Below are positions 9,656-23,236 of a DNA stretch of 64,000 nucleotides, piece by piece. Location of the stretch: assembly GCF_030247195.1 (NCBI RefSeq), contig NC_080672.1, forward strand, positions 305,195,115 to 305,259,114, in the 5' to 3' direction. The notes under the pieces were generated by a model that saw nothing but the letters and a program-made list of their open reading frames with translations, had not been told where the DNA came from and made no database searches. This DNA is from Topomyia yanbarensis. Its lineage: Eukaryota > Arthropoda > Insecta > Diptera > Culicidae. The translations under genes and the position numbers were made by a program. Each line of letters begins with the position of its first letter. The first letter of the stretch is position 1.

Positions 9656-10755
9656 AGATCTGTGCTGTTTTATTTTTGCCTACCGTACCAAATTCACCAA
9701 CTGTTTTTATTAACATCTACGCTTGATGCCGTCATTGCGCTTTTATCGCGACGGTGGAAAATTCGTCGACTATGACGATCATAAATATTCATTTCGCTGG
9801 CTGCTTCACTCTTTCACTTCACACGTTAGCGCCATTTCCGCCCACTACCGTAAACTTTTTGTTATATACCATGACGTATTCGCTATCGATTTTAGGGTTA
9901 TTTCCTCGCTGCACCCCACTATGTTATCGTGGATCAGTATATCGAGGAAAAAAACGCTGCCTACTTGACACTGCTCTTTTTTTCTATTATTTTTTTTTGT
10001 ATATGTACCTATGCTACTTTAATGGTCACAACACTGTAATATGGTGGTATTCTTAGCAGTATGTTGGCCGGGATTTCATTGATTTCTTCCTGCCGTGGCT
10101 GATGAATCGAAGAAAAGAGATAGAACACGACTGACACGCAGACAGGTGGTGAATGTGGGCGGGGTGAGCTATTGGCGTTGCAGCTATTTTCGGAATGCGT
10201 TAGTTAATTCCTGGTATTAACTCAAAGGCTTTACAACCCGATAATTTACGATAGGTAAGAACGGTGGTTATTTGGTGTAATGAGAATGCATTTGAAATAT
10301 TTGACCTGAATTGATGTACGATTCAATTTATTCAACTAGTACAGGCAGCAATGGAATGCTTCAGATCAATTGACAATCAAATCAAATTTAAATGGATGAA
10401 AGAAATCTTTCATCTAATATTCGCAGAACATACCCAACCCATTGCAGTCGGTTGAATCTTTTCTCTATTCAGTTTGTTTATTTGCACGTTTGCATCAGCA
10501 TGAAGCGGCAAATTTCTTTGTTTTAGGTTTGATATTTCTTAAGACTAAGGGATTACACATTCATATACTCAAAACAAAATACGTTAAATGCATACATATG
10601 CATTTAATGCATAAACATGCTTCGAGAATATATTTATGGACAGGAGAGGGGGAGGGGGGCTGAATTCCTACATCTATGTATCCCATGTCTCTGAGGGAGT
10701 GGGTGGGCAATGTTGACAGGGGACAAACATATTAACTTTCAGTTTCAGACAATCG
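9656..10755 (-). other. probable 5' UTR/promoter region of the minus-strand exon
   Basis: Intergenic sequence between two minus-strand exons. An initiator-like TCAGTC occurs at 10134-10129 on the minus strand, but no TATA box or DPE fits it, so no start site can be called. A homopurine stretch lies near 10642-10660. Nothing else was recognised. Confidence 0.3.
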
Positions 10756-10773
10756 GGAGATCAACGGCATCAA

Positions 10774-10923
10774 TCACAGACGCGGATGACCTTCATCAGG
10801 AGACATCATGAACTGAAACGCCAGGTCGTCCTCCTCGAACCGGTCGGGGTTCCTCCGGACGATTTCGTAGTACGACTCCGCTGCGGATCGGCAACACACC
10901 GAGTTGCGCGTGTGATGTTTGTG
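10774..10923 (-). CDS. candidate 3'-terminal exon of an unrecognised host gene
   Basis: Minus-strand frame of 49 codons ending in TGA (10776-10774), preceded by a splice-acceptor-like ACTTACAG at 10931-10924. The predicted peptide is rich in charged residues, with the run YYEIVRRNPDRFEEDD followed by LAFQFMMSPDEG. Local GC content is clearly above the flanks, as expected for a conserved host exon. A stop lies just upstream in the same frame, so the peptide requires splicing from an exon to the right. That exon was not found, and transposon relics begin at 11090. No domain was recognised, and it is a different gene from the exon at 8947-9655, which lies downstream. Confidence 0.45.
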   Translation of the reverse strand, partial: HKHHTRNSVCCRSAAESYYEIVRRNPDRFEEDDLAFQFMMSPDEGHPRL

Positions 10924-11094
10924 CTGTAAGTCCCGTGTTTATTAACTCATTCGACACAGATGTTCCATGTCACCTTGAGGTCGCATCGGTTTGCTTCGAT
11001 GGTATACGATACAGGTGAAATTGGGCACATTTGAGAGTGATAAGAAAAATAACAGGGGCAGTTAAATTTGTATCTTTATGGTTTTCGGAAAGGT

Positions 11095-11799
11095 TTACGC
11101 CAGGGACATATAGAGGAGATCGCGGCTTGCCCATACATCTCGAACCGGAACATTGGGTAATCTTGCTCGGGCTCGACTAGAATCCATTAGTTGAGATCTG
11201 GTGGAACAGTACTCGGCGCATACCCAGACAATATGTTCGTGATAACCGTCGCCACAAGACCTGAGCTGAGATATTACATAAATAAAAGCGCGACCCACAT
11301 TCATTCCTCTAAACCAAGATTGTGTTGATACCTTCGGGATAACTGAATGTAGCCACCGTCCTAACTCTCCATTGCACCACGATGTCTGCCAACTTTCTAG
11401 CGTTTTCTGATGAGAGATATTGAAAAATTCATTGTAGCGGTTGGTTTTTTTGTAGATGTCACCATCTAACGCCATAGCATAAGAGTCCGCTTCTTCATTA
11501 CCTGGGATGGAACAATGCGAGGAAACTCAAACTCTTATACGATATTACAGACAAAGCACGCAGGAGCTCCCAGATCTTCCCCAGAAAATTGGAATGTCCT
11601 TTCTAGGTTTCATCGAACGGAGAGCTTCGATTAAGTTGAGGCTATCCGAGACAATAAAGTAATAATCCGTGTGCAAAGTATCAATGATCCCAAGGGCATA
11701 CAGAATAGCAGTTCTGCGACGTAAACTAAAGTTTGAAGGAGGCGGTGCAGTTCTGATTAAATGTGCCGGAGCCAGTGGAGTCGTCGAGACTTGAACCAT
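11095..11799 (-). pseudogene. LINE RNase H and C-terminal tail, degenerate
   Basis: Two minus-strand frames. The first (11799-11545) contains FSLRRRTAILYALGIIDTLH and FIVSDSLNLIEALRSMKP, matching the central part of LINE RNase H, where the DSL/DSxxSIEAL helix carries a catalytic Asp. The second (11475-11095) contains WQTSWCNGELGRWLHSVIPK, CSTRSQLMDS and PNVPVRDV, the typical post-RNase H tail of mosquito LINEs. A related tail occurs at 58128-58400 on the plus strand. The joining region is frameshifted. Confidence 0.75.
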
Positions 11800-12859
11800 C
11801 GGTGTAAAATATTTTGTTACGGTCGACTTCTCGAAATTTACTATATTTATTAGGGATCACTAGCAGACGTATGTGATCCGGGATACCACGAATCTTTCCT
11901 TTTATGGATGTGTCGTGGAATACAGTTGAATCACCACGGTTGAATTAATGCAAAGAAGAATTATTGTTTGTGCCATGAAGTCGAAGTTCAAGGACATAAA
12001 TCGGGTATGAGTTCAACATGCCTTTCGAAATTTACAATTACTAACGGGTTCGAGATATCACATCGAATGAGCAATCGATATGAGCGGTACCAAAATTGAT
12101 TTTTCAGCGGAAGGACGCCCGCTAGCCATTGTATGAGTCCAGTGCATGCAACGCAAAGCAATACGCAAACAACAATATTGGATTGGATTCTAGTTTAATG
12201 AAATGTATGTTCGCAGCGGCGCGGAAACAGAAACTCCCGTACTCCATCATCGACAATATCGTTATTTGGTACAGCTTGATCAGAGCTCCTGGGTGTGCAC
12301 CCCACCATGTTCCGGTTATTTTATGGAGAAAGCTGATCTTTTGTTGGCACTTCTGTTTCAGATACCTAATGTAACATCCCCAGGTAAATTTCGAGCCGAA
12401 CCATGCTCCAAGATATTGTAATGTTTAAACCTGAGCATTATTTTGACCCAATAATTGAAGCTATAGTTGCACTGGTTCTCGCTTCCTTGAAAATACTACT
12501 AGCTCAGTTTTCTCCGTGGAGAATTCGGTACCCAACTGGAGGGCCCAAGCAAATTGTCGAAGGGATCTTGCAAATGAACCCCTGTAATAGTGACCAAACC
12601 CGCATCTGCAAGCTGCCTTGTCGTGCAGGAATTTACCAGACATTCGTCAATGCCGTTCACGTAAAAACGAAGATTAGACATTAGTCCTCCCAAGGGTTGA
12701 TATCGATAAATTACCATGCGAAAACTGCATGTGTTTTTCAGACAACAGGTTTTGCAAAAAATTATTTAAAGTCGGTAAAAGATCATTGTGGTGCAGCTTC
12801 TTTGGAAGAATGTTTACAGAAACTGAATCAAAAGCTCCCGTTATATCAAAATACACTTA

Positions 12860-13562
12860 GGGGAGCCCGGGACTAGTTGACGGTTGGGGTAAGTTGGCGG
12901 AATTCCTTTTTCTCTGTTTCCATTAGACATATTGCGCTGCCTCTCGTTGTGTACCTCAAGTTATGTGAAACCCGTTATCCAATGTGTTTTTGAAGCAAAA
13001 CATTTTGTTTGGTTGAAGCATATCAAGTAAATTTTCTAAATTTTGAATACTTTGCGTTGTTTAGGGTGATTTTCAATCTATTTCCCGAATGATTACATTT
13101 TTCGATAGCGCGTGATAAGAGCTTTCAGTATCCGTATAGATGCTACATCTATACAAAAACAAAAGTTATTTTTTAAATAGTTTTCAATAAAATATGCGGT
13201 TGGGGTATTGAAACTGTAATATAGTAGCAAATGTCGATTAATATACAGTTTTCTCGAAAAGGCATTCAACACGCTCCAAAAGGACCCTTGAAGAAATTGC
13301 ATCTCCATTTGATTGCTTAGTTTTTGGGGTACCCTCACATACCGCTAACTTACCCCGGGGCCGGGGTAAGTTGGCGGGTTTTCCGCGTCACATATTTTTG
13401 TCTCTAAAAATGGAAACAATGTATCAAACACTTCAATAAAAATCAGAGTTGTTGCCAACAGTCTGCTCTTTCATGCCGCGTGTTCTATTTTGCAAGATCT
13501 ATCTACATCAAAACGGTAAAAATTGACAGCTGAAAACACCGCCAACTAGCCCCGGTCTCCCC
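12860..13562. mobile_element. 703-bp TA-target MITE, GGGGAG family, copy 1
   Basis: The inverted ends start GGGGAGCCCGGGACTAGTTG and end in the complement, with GCCAACTAGCCCCGGTCTCC before the closing CC. TA dinucleotides flank both sides (12858-12859, 13563-13564), consistent with a TA target duplication. An internal palindrome, CTTACCCCGGGGCCGGGGTAAG, lies near 13346-13370. It lacks coding capacity and interrupts the LINE reverse transcriptase at 12856/13571. A second copy in the opposite orientation lies at 26601-27471. Confidence 0.85.
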
Positions 13563-14105
13563 TACGCCGTATGCTTTTAGCTAGCATAGATTTCTGTTGT
13601 GATCCACGCAAGACAATCGTTCGTCCCTTTGTTTTGCGGAAGCCAAATTGAGCACCTGACAGTAAGCCATTTGCTTCGACCCAACTGTCGAGGTGAAACG
13701 AGGTGAAACAAGATCATTTTCTAGAATAATTTTCGGATACACGACAGCATTGCAATCGGTCGACACGAGTTGTGGTCGGAGGCTGGTTTTTCTGGTTTTT
13801 GGATGACACTCACTTGTCTCCGATCGTATCGGACAATGTTACCTTCCATAAGATTAATAAATAAAGTCTCTTGGCAGTCTGACAGATTCTTCAACAAGTT
13901 GAATTTGATTCTGTCTAGCACTGGGGCTTCATTGTTACGTGATAAGAGAGCAAGTGAGAATTCCACCATAGAAAAAAGTGTTTCTTTTGCGGTATTGTGA
14001 GGGGACGCAGCGAGGTGGATCTTTCGTTCCAGAGCGGAATCCGGTCAAACTTTCTTAGCAAAATCGAATATCCAACAGTTTCAATTTTCCACGTTCTCGC
14101 TAGTA

Positions 14106-15035
14106 GGGGAGAAAGGGTAACAGTGGATCAGCAGGAACTATGAAACATTCGCAATAAAATCACAATGCATGATCGGAATCGTCTAATTCCCTCATATTTC
14201 ACAATTTCTAATTCTTTACACGTGTTGCTATATTTTGGAAGAGATCTGATAACTCTGTCTCTTTTAATGGATATTTGTTTGTTTTGTGATAGCCAGAGTA
14301 AATATGCAATGATAAACATTATTCCATCTTTATGAATTACCATTCATTGAATAAATGTTTAGTCTATTGCTATTTATAGCAAATTTTATGCTCAACATTT
14401 GCCGCGAACAAAGTTTTTTGGTAACTACTCATGGTTCTGTGTGATTTCACAATTTTCATGAATAGACCCATTGGGTAACTGTGAAACGATGGCGTATGGG
14501 GAACAGTGATTTTTGTATGTTTTTGTGGTCTTTCTCAAAATGTCAATGGGTTCCGATTTTCCACAGTAAATACTACTCATATAGTGCAAAATTAGTAAAT
14601 TTGGCCAAATTTTGTAGAAATTGTATCTTATTTCAGGATTGCAGCTAATATGCATATATGGTGGTTCGATGTTACGCGATGATATAGTGGATTCTTTCGT
14701 AAACAAACGATTTTCGCCTCAATATAACTTTAATTCAAAGCGTCAGGATCATTCTTCGTCAAAACAAAAGAATAAAATTTATAAGTAGTATATTTCACTA
14801 TAGACGACATCGTGTTTCATAGTTCCTACCCATGGGGCACACTGATACATTTTACCACCAACTGTTTATTATCCAAAAAATGTTATTTCCCGTGAATTTT
14901 ACCAGCTGGAAAAAATATATGTATTAGTTAACAACATAGTGGCACTATGTATCACTTTTGATTACACAAATAACATGTATTATCATCAAAATTAAATTGT
15001 AGAAAAAATATGTTTCATTGTTACCCTCTCTCCCC
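14106..15035. mobile_element. 930-bp TA-target MITE related to the GGGGAG family
   Basis: Ends are GGGGAGAAAGGGTAACAGTG on the left and the near-complement TGTTACCCTCTCTCCCC on the right. TA flanks both ends (14104-14105, 15036-15037). Internal sequence repeats variants of GGGGAACAGTGAT and CCCATGGGGCACACTGAT. No transposase frame was seen. It lies inside the same decayed LINE as copy 1. Confidence 0.8.
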
Positions 15036-15740
15036 TACTATTTCGGTTTCGCATAAACTTGGTCACGTCCCAAAGAGTGGTCATCGATCTTTCTCTCGTT
15101 AATCCGTCAACGAATTGGTGCCAGTAATTACATTTCTTGACTTTCATCAAACTCTTCATTCGCATTTCTAACGTCACATACTGTCGATAGCTTGTCTTGT
15201 ACGTTGTGGTCTTCTCCTCGTACGTGTGCACTCTTTGTTCCGCTACGGGTTGGGACACCTTCCGCGAGAGTTCGCATCTCGTACACGTTTAATCTAGGGT
15301 TGAATCGCGATGTCGTGAATTGAGGGGGGGGGGGCTTCGCAGTCAACTGCATCAACAATATTTTACTGAGTGGAGAAAACATATCAGGATGCTTTTAGGA
15401 GGGTCAGAAATATTTAAAGTTGTAACAATACGGTCCACAATATCAGAGAATTTTATTAGGCCAGATTTCTTTCTCTGATTGAGATATGGGAACACTTGGG
15501 GTTTTGATGTCCCAAGAAGTGGTGTGAAGCCCAGTTTTCTGATACCAGAAACAACTTGCTTCGCTTTTGCACCCGTACTTCCTCGAGCTATTATTTTTGA
15601 AGGACCTTGAAGAGACACCTGGCCTTTACAACGAAACATTGGAGAGGAAATGTTCCTCCTTTTTCTATTGCTTATAGACAGAGCAAAATATGTTTCCTCC
15701 GGGGGTTCCTCAGAGTCGCGTTCGTCAGTAGCCAAGTTAG

Positions 15741-16330
15741 TATAGATATTCGTAGAGACCGGTGGCGTATGGGGTCTTTAAAACAGTCAACCCGGTATGT
15801 CAACAGAACCGCGTAATTTAAGCTCGAATCGGTCACGAACCCCCTTATTTCAACCTGGTTCGCTGGTACGTAAACTCTGTACGGCTGTGTAAAAGGCCCA
15901 TATCCAGCAATATCATTTGCTGCTTCAAACTATTTAGCACCAACCGAAGCTCATTAGGGTGAACTTCCAACTTTTTTTTTGTCACGGTTGAATACCTGCA
16001 TGTGCATCTCAGAATTTTAAATATGTGACGCGGAAATCTCGCTAACTTACTCTACGCACAATGATGCCACCTGGCCACTTTTAATGATAAAGTATGGATC
16101 GCGTGAGATGTCTTTTCATAAAAACTGCAAATGAAACGATACTTGTTATCATTTTTCAACCTCAGTATTCCGGCATTTCAAATCCGGCACACGTTTCGTA
16201 TTCAAAAACGAGTTTTCGAAATTCTTCAGGTGAAATTCCGAAGTAAACAAACAAAAAAAACAAATTTCATGGAATAGCTTTATAACAAAAATGTTGAAAT
16301 TTAAAATCTTCATCTAGGGTAATGAGCCTA
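15741..16330. other. no gene recognised
   Basis: Intervening sequence between two LINE relics. No open frame with recognisable motifs, no tRNA and no paired termini were found. Confidence 0.35.
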
Positions 16331-16589
16331 TTTTCGCCCTACCCATGTTAAGGCGTTGGGTAGAGCGGCGTCAGCCATCTTTGTCGCATTGGTTCAAATG
16401 GCAGAGCGATTTTTGTTACCATATTGGTTCATAAAAAGAAAGCAAAGATATTGGTGCCGATTCATACGCATTGCATCAATTGTTGTCCAAATAATTAATG
16501 TAATAGAAAGGCATCCTCCCTGGCGGTGGTCCGCTAGGAGGTTGATAACAGTTTATTATCTTTCTCCGGACTAAACCAGCCTAGAGGCC

Positions 16590-17470
16590 GTGTGGCATCG
16601 GGCGGGTTGAAGTATCTCAACCAAGAATTTATCCACTGGGTTCCTGTTCCCATGTCGAAGAGGCGAGTGAAAACAGGAGTCCTCAAGTCAAGGTGTTTCA
16701 CCGTGCCGAGTACTGAATGGCTGGCAACACCAAAATATTTCAGTCGCGCACGGAGTGTCGTGGGTCTTACACTTGCTGAGTTACGTGAATCCCTGACACA
16801 GTGGATGTTTGTTCTTCGCAAATTGTGGTATTCAAATGATGGTCATGTCCCTAATATCCATTTCGGGGTTCGCTATAGGCGATTATAAGCCAACGTGTTT
16901 GGTATCTTCTAGTTGCTGAACAATAACTGCTGATGATGAAATATGTAGTGCTGTAATCGAGTATGGTTAGAGTAGCACAAATTAATGTTCAGCATAAACG
17001 TACGGCTACTATGAATTTATCCCGCCTTCTGCAGGAAGCAAAAGCTTCCATAGCTACCTTCTCATGGTTTCAAAAGGGTTGTATCATACTGTGGCGGAAA
17101 TGGGTTTACCCTCATAATCGGCAGTGATGCAAATGCCCTTCACATAATTTGAGGCAGCTCAGATATCAATTTGAGAGGCACCGAATTAATGGAATACTTA
17201 AGTAGTACAAATCTGCACATCCTTAACGCAGGAAACCGCCCAACATTTGCACGAGCTGGCAGAGAAGAGGTGTTAGATGTAACTCTCGGCTCTGACGGTA
17301 TTACGAATGAGTTGGCAAACTGGCTCGTACCAAACAAGCTCGAACCGTCGTTATCTGGTCATAAGTACATCGTCTTTGATCATTTAAACGTCTCGCTAGA
17401 TATCGTCATATATCGTAATCCCAAATCTATGAACTGGGACCTCTACGAAGAGGGCTTGGCGACTGAAAAT
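16590..17470 (+). mobile_element. 5' fragment of a LINE with endonuclease domain
   Basis: From about 16965 the plus strand encodes VRVAQINVQHKRT, a typical start of a LINE AP-endonuclease. It continues through IIGSDANALHII, a stop where Trp is expected (TGA at about 17140), then DINLRGTELMEYL, GNRPTFARAGREEVLDVTLG, DHLNVSLDI and YRNPKSMNWDLYEEGL. These match the GDFNAHH...WGS, G..PTF...EvlDlTL and SDH...YRNP..TNW blocks of RNase H-type LINEs. At least one stop and one frameshift are present. The segment 16592-16888 upstream may be its leader or ORF1 remnant. Confidence 0.7.
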
Positions 17471-17599
17471 CCCTTTTTGTTTTATTTATACTGCCCATGG
17501 TCGCATATTTGTACCATTTTCTCTGGGATTTCCTATCTGTATGGGACAGATTTGCGATCATGGACAGTATAGTAGTCGCACATTTTGCGAAATTGAATA

Positions 17600-18870
17600 C
17601 AAAAACGCTTTTAATCCACCTAACAGTGTGATGAGACATTTCTTATAACTCTTATCACTCTCTTCGGATATTATATCGTTTGAAAACATTTAGAACTTGA
17701 TGCTTCGTGATGTTTTTGATAACACATACTACATGGGATAGTGGCAGGACTCAGAGAATTGCTCAAATCAGCATAGGACAACATCAGTGCTAGAAATCTC
17801 AAACCAAATCAATGGGACAGCGAAAAAATGGCCCATAAAATACAAACGAATTATTGCTAATGCTCTGTTAATAAAATATCTACATTCCTCAATCAATGCA
17901 TTGTGGTGGGAAAACTGAATTTTCCTAAAGGGGTTATGTATATTGTACTGAGCAAAAAAATCGAATTTTTTTTTTGAATCGATTTGAAGTTTATACTTTA
18001 CTACTACTAAATTTCCAACGCGACTGAGAACTAAGAATTCAATGCTTTTTATTGAAAAGGACGATACTAGTAGTGACACCATTCAAAGAAAATCAACAGT
18101 GAATATTTCCAGACTTGGTTTTATTTCCTATTTAAGAACTATTGTGTTTTTTACATCCTAGATTGCATGATTCAGTGATCGAAACCCAAAACTTCATGAA
18201 GTATTTGAAATTTTTAAATTAAAATTTGTGTTTGCTATTGAAATTGACAAAATGATAGTACATATAGTATACAGCCCTTTGGCGATTGTTTACTTTTTCG
18301 GTCCCACCTATCAGCATTGAAGTATCGCCCTTACGTTTTTTTACAATACCAATTTTACAATTGGTGGGGGTTTGGTGAAAATTGATCTTACTGTCCAAAC
18401 GGCATAATTCTGAAACCGTAATTTTTGAAGTTTTAAAATTATGCAGAAGTAATTTTTCAGAAAATAGTAACAGAGTTCATGTCTTTAGCGAATTTGTTGA
18501 GACTTTATTGTAGTCATGATATTAACCTGAGAAAATTCACCATAAATACTTCTTGGACGATATACCGCCAAAATTATTTTATCAAATGATGCGCTGTTTA
18601 ACGTTTGTAAAACTCATCGAAGATACTAAACCTCCGAAATTGGCGGTTTCAAAATGATGTTATCTTGACCTTAAATTACTGTTTTTGAACATTTGACCTA
18701 TACATATAATTGGTCATACAACAAAAATCAAATTCTCATCAAAATCGATCAGGACCTGCTAGAGTCGAATGGAAATCGTCATTTTTCATAAATTTCTCTC
18801 TACATTCGGAAAGTGTTATCCTCGTTATTAATCATATTACATTTTCGTCTCAACTCGACGCATTCCCAAA
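17600..18870. other. no gene; fragment of the CCACCTA repeat at the left edge
   Basis: A TTTTAATCCACCTAACAGTG word near 17608 matches the start of the repeat family described at 18874-23236. The remainder is AT-rich, with short chance frames only. Confidence 0.4.
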
Positions 18871-18873
18871 ATA

Positions 18874-19690
18874 AAAACCTGTTTTAATCCACCTAGTGGT
18901 GCAATTGTGCTTTTCTCATTTGTCTAGACTACGATTCCATGGTTGGTTATGTTCAATACAATGGTGGAAATGAATATTACATGTTCAGTACGATTTGCAC
19001 GTACATACAACGGATCGACAGCCACGATCTTGAGATACTATGTGATACTGAAACATCGCTTGAAACCAGCGGCGGATCATGGAGAAAGATCCGAGAGATC
19101 CGGGTCCTGCCGAAAATTTTCAACTTGTTAAGAAATTTAGTTTTATTTTTAAAGTAGCAACCCCTCACTGCATACTCGCTCCGGGCCGGTATGATTGACG
19201 ATTTTTAGAGTGATTGCATAACCTTTCTACATGAGAAAGGCAAAAATGTACCAAAGTCCAAAAAAATCAATTTTTGTCAAACATTATTTTTTTCGAGTTT
19301 ACATGAAATCTCAATGTTTCATGCATTATAAAGTCATTTGGCATCAAAAATACAAATTTGATTTTGAAAAATTTTCATTTCAGTTTATATGGGAATTTGC
19401 TGTGTGATTGCATTCTTCAACTCGTAACTTCGGAACCGGAAGTCCAATCAATCAAAAATTCAATAGCAGTCGATGGGAAGGTTGTACCTTTCATTTGAGA
19501 CTAACTTTGTGCAAATCGGTCCAGCCATCTCTGAGAAACAGAGGTCACATTTTTTTCCACATACATACATACACACATACATACTCACACAGACATTTTC
19601 CGATCTCGACGAACTGAGTCGATTGGCATATGACACTCGGCCCTCCCGGTAGGGAGTAGATTGACGAATTTTAGAGTGAATGAGAAAGGA
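18874..19690. repeat. dispersed repeat units with CCACCTA start and GAGAAAGG end
   Basis: Unit 1 begins CCTGTTTTAATCCACCTAGT (18878) and ends in ACATGAGAAAGGCAAAAA (about 19229-19246). A second unit from about 19255 carries TTTCATGCATTATAAAGTCA, CTTCGGAACCGGAAGTCC, ATCGGTCCAGCCATCTCTGA, a CATA/CACA-rich microsatellite (19560-19600) and ACTCGGCCCTCCCGG. The same words recur at 20990-21190 and 22140-23236. It is non-coding and is a common repeat type in mosquito genomes. Confidence 0.75.
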
Positions 19691-19699
19691 AAAACATTT

Positions 19700-20830
19700 T
19701 TAGGAAATGTTGAAAGTTATGCATTTTTTTGGTGAGCAGTTCTATGTTTCATAGACATTAAATCAATTTTAACTGCGCTTCCTATTAAATAAAGACCCTT
19801 ATTACAGTACATCTCTACAAAAGCGAGCTCAATTTGAAAAGAAATCTGAGGATTATGATTAATTACAGAACTCTGGAATTTTCTATTGGAATGTTTTCAG
19901 GCAGGAATTTGATATTGATGCTATTAGACAACTGTCAAATCAAGACCAATAGATCAATTACATATCAGGACCCCATTCCGACAATTTATCAAAAGTCCTC
20001 ATGATGTAACAACAACAGGTTATCAATCTACGGATCAGATAACTGTTATTGTAATATTGAATTAAATCAGTCAGCATCCATAAATTTTCAACTTCAATCC
20101 AATTTTTTTTTTTGGTTGTGGTGGGGGGGGGGAGGGGGGTTGTATTGTCTTAAACCCCGAAACCTTCTCTTGGCTACGCTGTTGCTTGGAGTTATTTATT
20201 TCGCTTTTCATTTTCTGATATGTTTCAGATCGATCCGATGGTTATAAGTTAGAAAAATTGCAGTCAGAAGGTTCGCACAAATGAACATTTTTGCACTGAT
20301 AAGTTATCAAGTTCCTTCCAGACAACTTGGAAGTGTTCGGTGATTCGATTTATCGAAATAATGTTTGGCTTATTTCAATGGATTATAAAATAAATAGGCG
20401 ACAAAGAGTAATCAATAAACAACAAGTCATAACTTTTAAAGTATTCAAAATAGATATTTGAAGACTTCAGTAAAGTTATTCGCAAAAGTAAGAGCTACTG
20501 AAGCTGCTGAAGGCATCATTTCGATATAATCATTTCCAAGAAAATTTGTGAAAATATCTCACTCATAGGGGAATTAATCAGCAAAAGCACAATACCAAAA
20601 GAAAGGGCATATTGCCTCCATTAAATTCTCCGAAGATACTATTGACCTAAAATAAGCCGTTTTGGCGTTAAAAATAGATTACATGTTTTTGGTCATATTT
20701 CTGGCAATAGGAAATGATAAAAATCTTTCGTCCGCATTTAATGTTAAATATCTTTTTTGGTAATAGTCCGATTTCAACAAGCTATAGCTTGTTCGAAAGG
20801 TATTCGTAAAAGCTGTCTAAAAACTTATAA
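19700..20830. other. no gene recognised
   Basis: AT-rich spacer. A G-rich run lies near 20123-20141. No coding or RNA signal was seen. Confidence 0.4.
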
Positions 20831-20989
20831 ATTGTTAATCTATATTGTCAATTTCGGCAGATAATTTAAAAAAAACTGCAAAAAACGCCATTTTTACGCA
20901 TTCAAACATTCATATCTTGGAAACTAAACATCAGAATCAAAAACAAATTAATAGCGTTCATACTGTTTTAGTACTTTCATTTAAAATTG

Positions 20990-21365
20990 GTTTGGATAAG
21001 ATCGGTTCAGCCATTGCTGAGAAACACGAATGAGAATTTGTCCGTTACATACACACACACACAGACACACACACACACACAGACATTGTCCAAAATCGTC
21101 GAGCTGAGTCGATTGGTATGTAAGACTCGGCCCTCCGGGCCTCGGAAAAAATCTTGAAAGTTTGAGCGAATTCTACACATTTCTTTTATAAGAAATGTAA
21201 AAACCTGTTTTAATCCACCTAGCGGGGTAATTGTGCCTTTCTCAATCATGAACACGAGAATTTTTTAGTTGCATATATTTATTAAAAGCTTTCAAACGTA
21301 TACATTACCATTTTATTATACATGACTTGAAAACTTTAAGTTGTTTGACGACTGTTGTTAATTAT
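20990..21365. repeat. further unit of the CCACCTA/GAGAAAGG repeat
   Basis: Contains GGTTCAGCCATTGCTGAGAA, a CACA-rich microsatellite (21050-21082) and ACTCGGCCCTCCGGGCCT. It is followed by the start of the next unit, CCTGTTTTAATCCACCTAGC, at 21203. Confidence 0.7.
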
Positions 21366-21366
21366 T

Positions 21367-22006
<640 letters not shown>

Positions 22007-22049
22007 ATGACTTGACAACTATATACAAGATAAAAATCATTATTCGAGC

Positions 22050-23236
22050 TCTAAAATTTAGCAAAAAAAAACTGTCACGCTAATATTGAATTGAAAAAAA
22101 AGGAGCGAAATCGGCTAAGTCGAAAATTTTTTTTTTCGAGATGACATAAAATCTCGACGTTTCATGCATTTTAAAGATGTTTGGCATCAAAAATACGAAT
22201 TCGATTTCTGAAATTTCATGGGGTCTCCCCTTTGAAAAAAAAATTCATTTCCGGATTATATGGGAATTTCATATGTGACCGGACGGTTTAGTCTGTATTT
22301 CCGGACCCATATAAGCGATCTGTACGAAATTTTATAGACATTTGTGGAGACATTATAGCTATCATTTGGAACTAAGTTTGTGAAAATCGGCCCAACCATT
22401 TCCTAGAAACTGATGTAAGTTCGTTAATTTTGAAAGATGGCCGCTTTTCTCGGGCACTTCCGGAACCGTCTATGGTGGTCAATGTAGTCAACGAAAGTTT
22501 GGTTGGCCGTCGGTGACCTAGACCTGCAAATTTAAGTTGTTTGAGAGACATTCTAGCGAAATTTTTACCTTTTTTGCTTTCATTGGATTATCGGATTGAA
22601 TCGCAATTTGCTATGTGATCGCACGCCACAACCCGTAACTCCAGAACCGGAAGTCGGATCGGGATGAAATTTAATAGCGGGGGCGCAACACCTTTCATTT
22701 GGGACTAAGTTTGGTTGAATCGGTCTAGCCATCTCCGAGAAACCGATGTGACTGTTATTCTGAATTTAGATACTTCCGCCGGGGCTTCTAGAATCGATGA
22801 TGGTGGCCAATGTGGCCAAAGAGACCTAATACTACAAATCGAAGCAGTTGTGGTCATATTTTGGAAAATTTTACCTTTATACATTCATTGCAGAATTTAA
22901 TAAAAATCGACATTTTCTGCGTGATCGTACTCATCACTCTGTAATTCCAGAACTGGAAGTCGAATCCATTATAAATTAAAAAGCAGCCTACGGGAACGTT
23001 GTATCTTTCATTTGAGGTTGTCAAAATCGGTTCAGCCATCTCTGAGAAAAATGAGTGACATTTTTGGTCACATACACAAACAGACGCACATATACACACA
23101 TACATACACACGCACAGATATTTGCCGAACTCGACGAACTGAATCGAATGGTATATGTCACTCGGCTTTCCGGGCCTCCGTTAAAGAGTCGGTTTTCAGA
23201 GCAATTGCAATACCTTTCTATTGAGAAAGGCAAAAC
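22050..23236. repeat. CCACCTA/GAGAAAGG repeat with about 320-bp internal subrepeats
   Basis: Three diverged subrepeats occur near 22270, 22610 and 22930. Each carries a version of CCGGAACCGGAAGTCG, ACCTTTCATTTGGGACTAAG and TCGGTYCAGCCATCTCYGAG. The unit closes with a CA-rich microsatellite (23075-23120), ACTCGGCTTTCCGGGCCTCC and ATTGAGAAAGGCAAAA (about 23220-23235). Confidence 0.75.

Larger units (their letters stand above)
11090..15740 (-). mobile_element. decayed RNase H-bearing LINE, interrupted by two MITEs
   Basis: Minus-strand pieces occur in LINE order: a pre-endonuclease region (15735-15352, 15382-15128), reverse transcriptase (13969-13571, 12856-12460), RNase H (11799-11545) and a C-terminal tail (11475-11095). 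The reverse-transcriptase part shows PIAMLSCIRKLFE, VYFDITGAFDSVSVNILPKK (12858 to about 12800) and, further on, EFSTEKTELVVFSRKRE. The endonuclease is mostly missing. MITEs at 12860-13562 and 14106-15035 split the coding sequence. RNase H after the reverse transcriptase suggests the I/LOA/R1 group; the clade is inference. Multiple stops and frameshifts make it non-functional. Confidence 0.75.
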
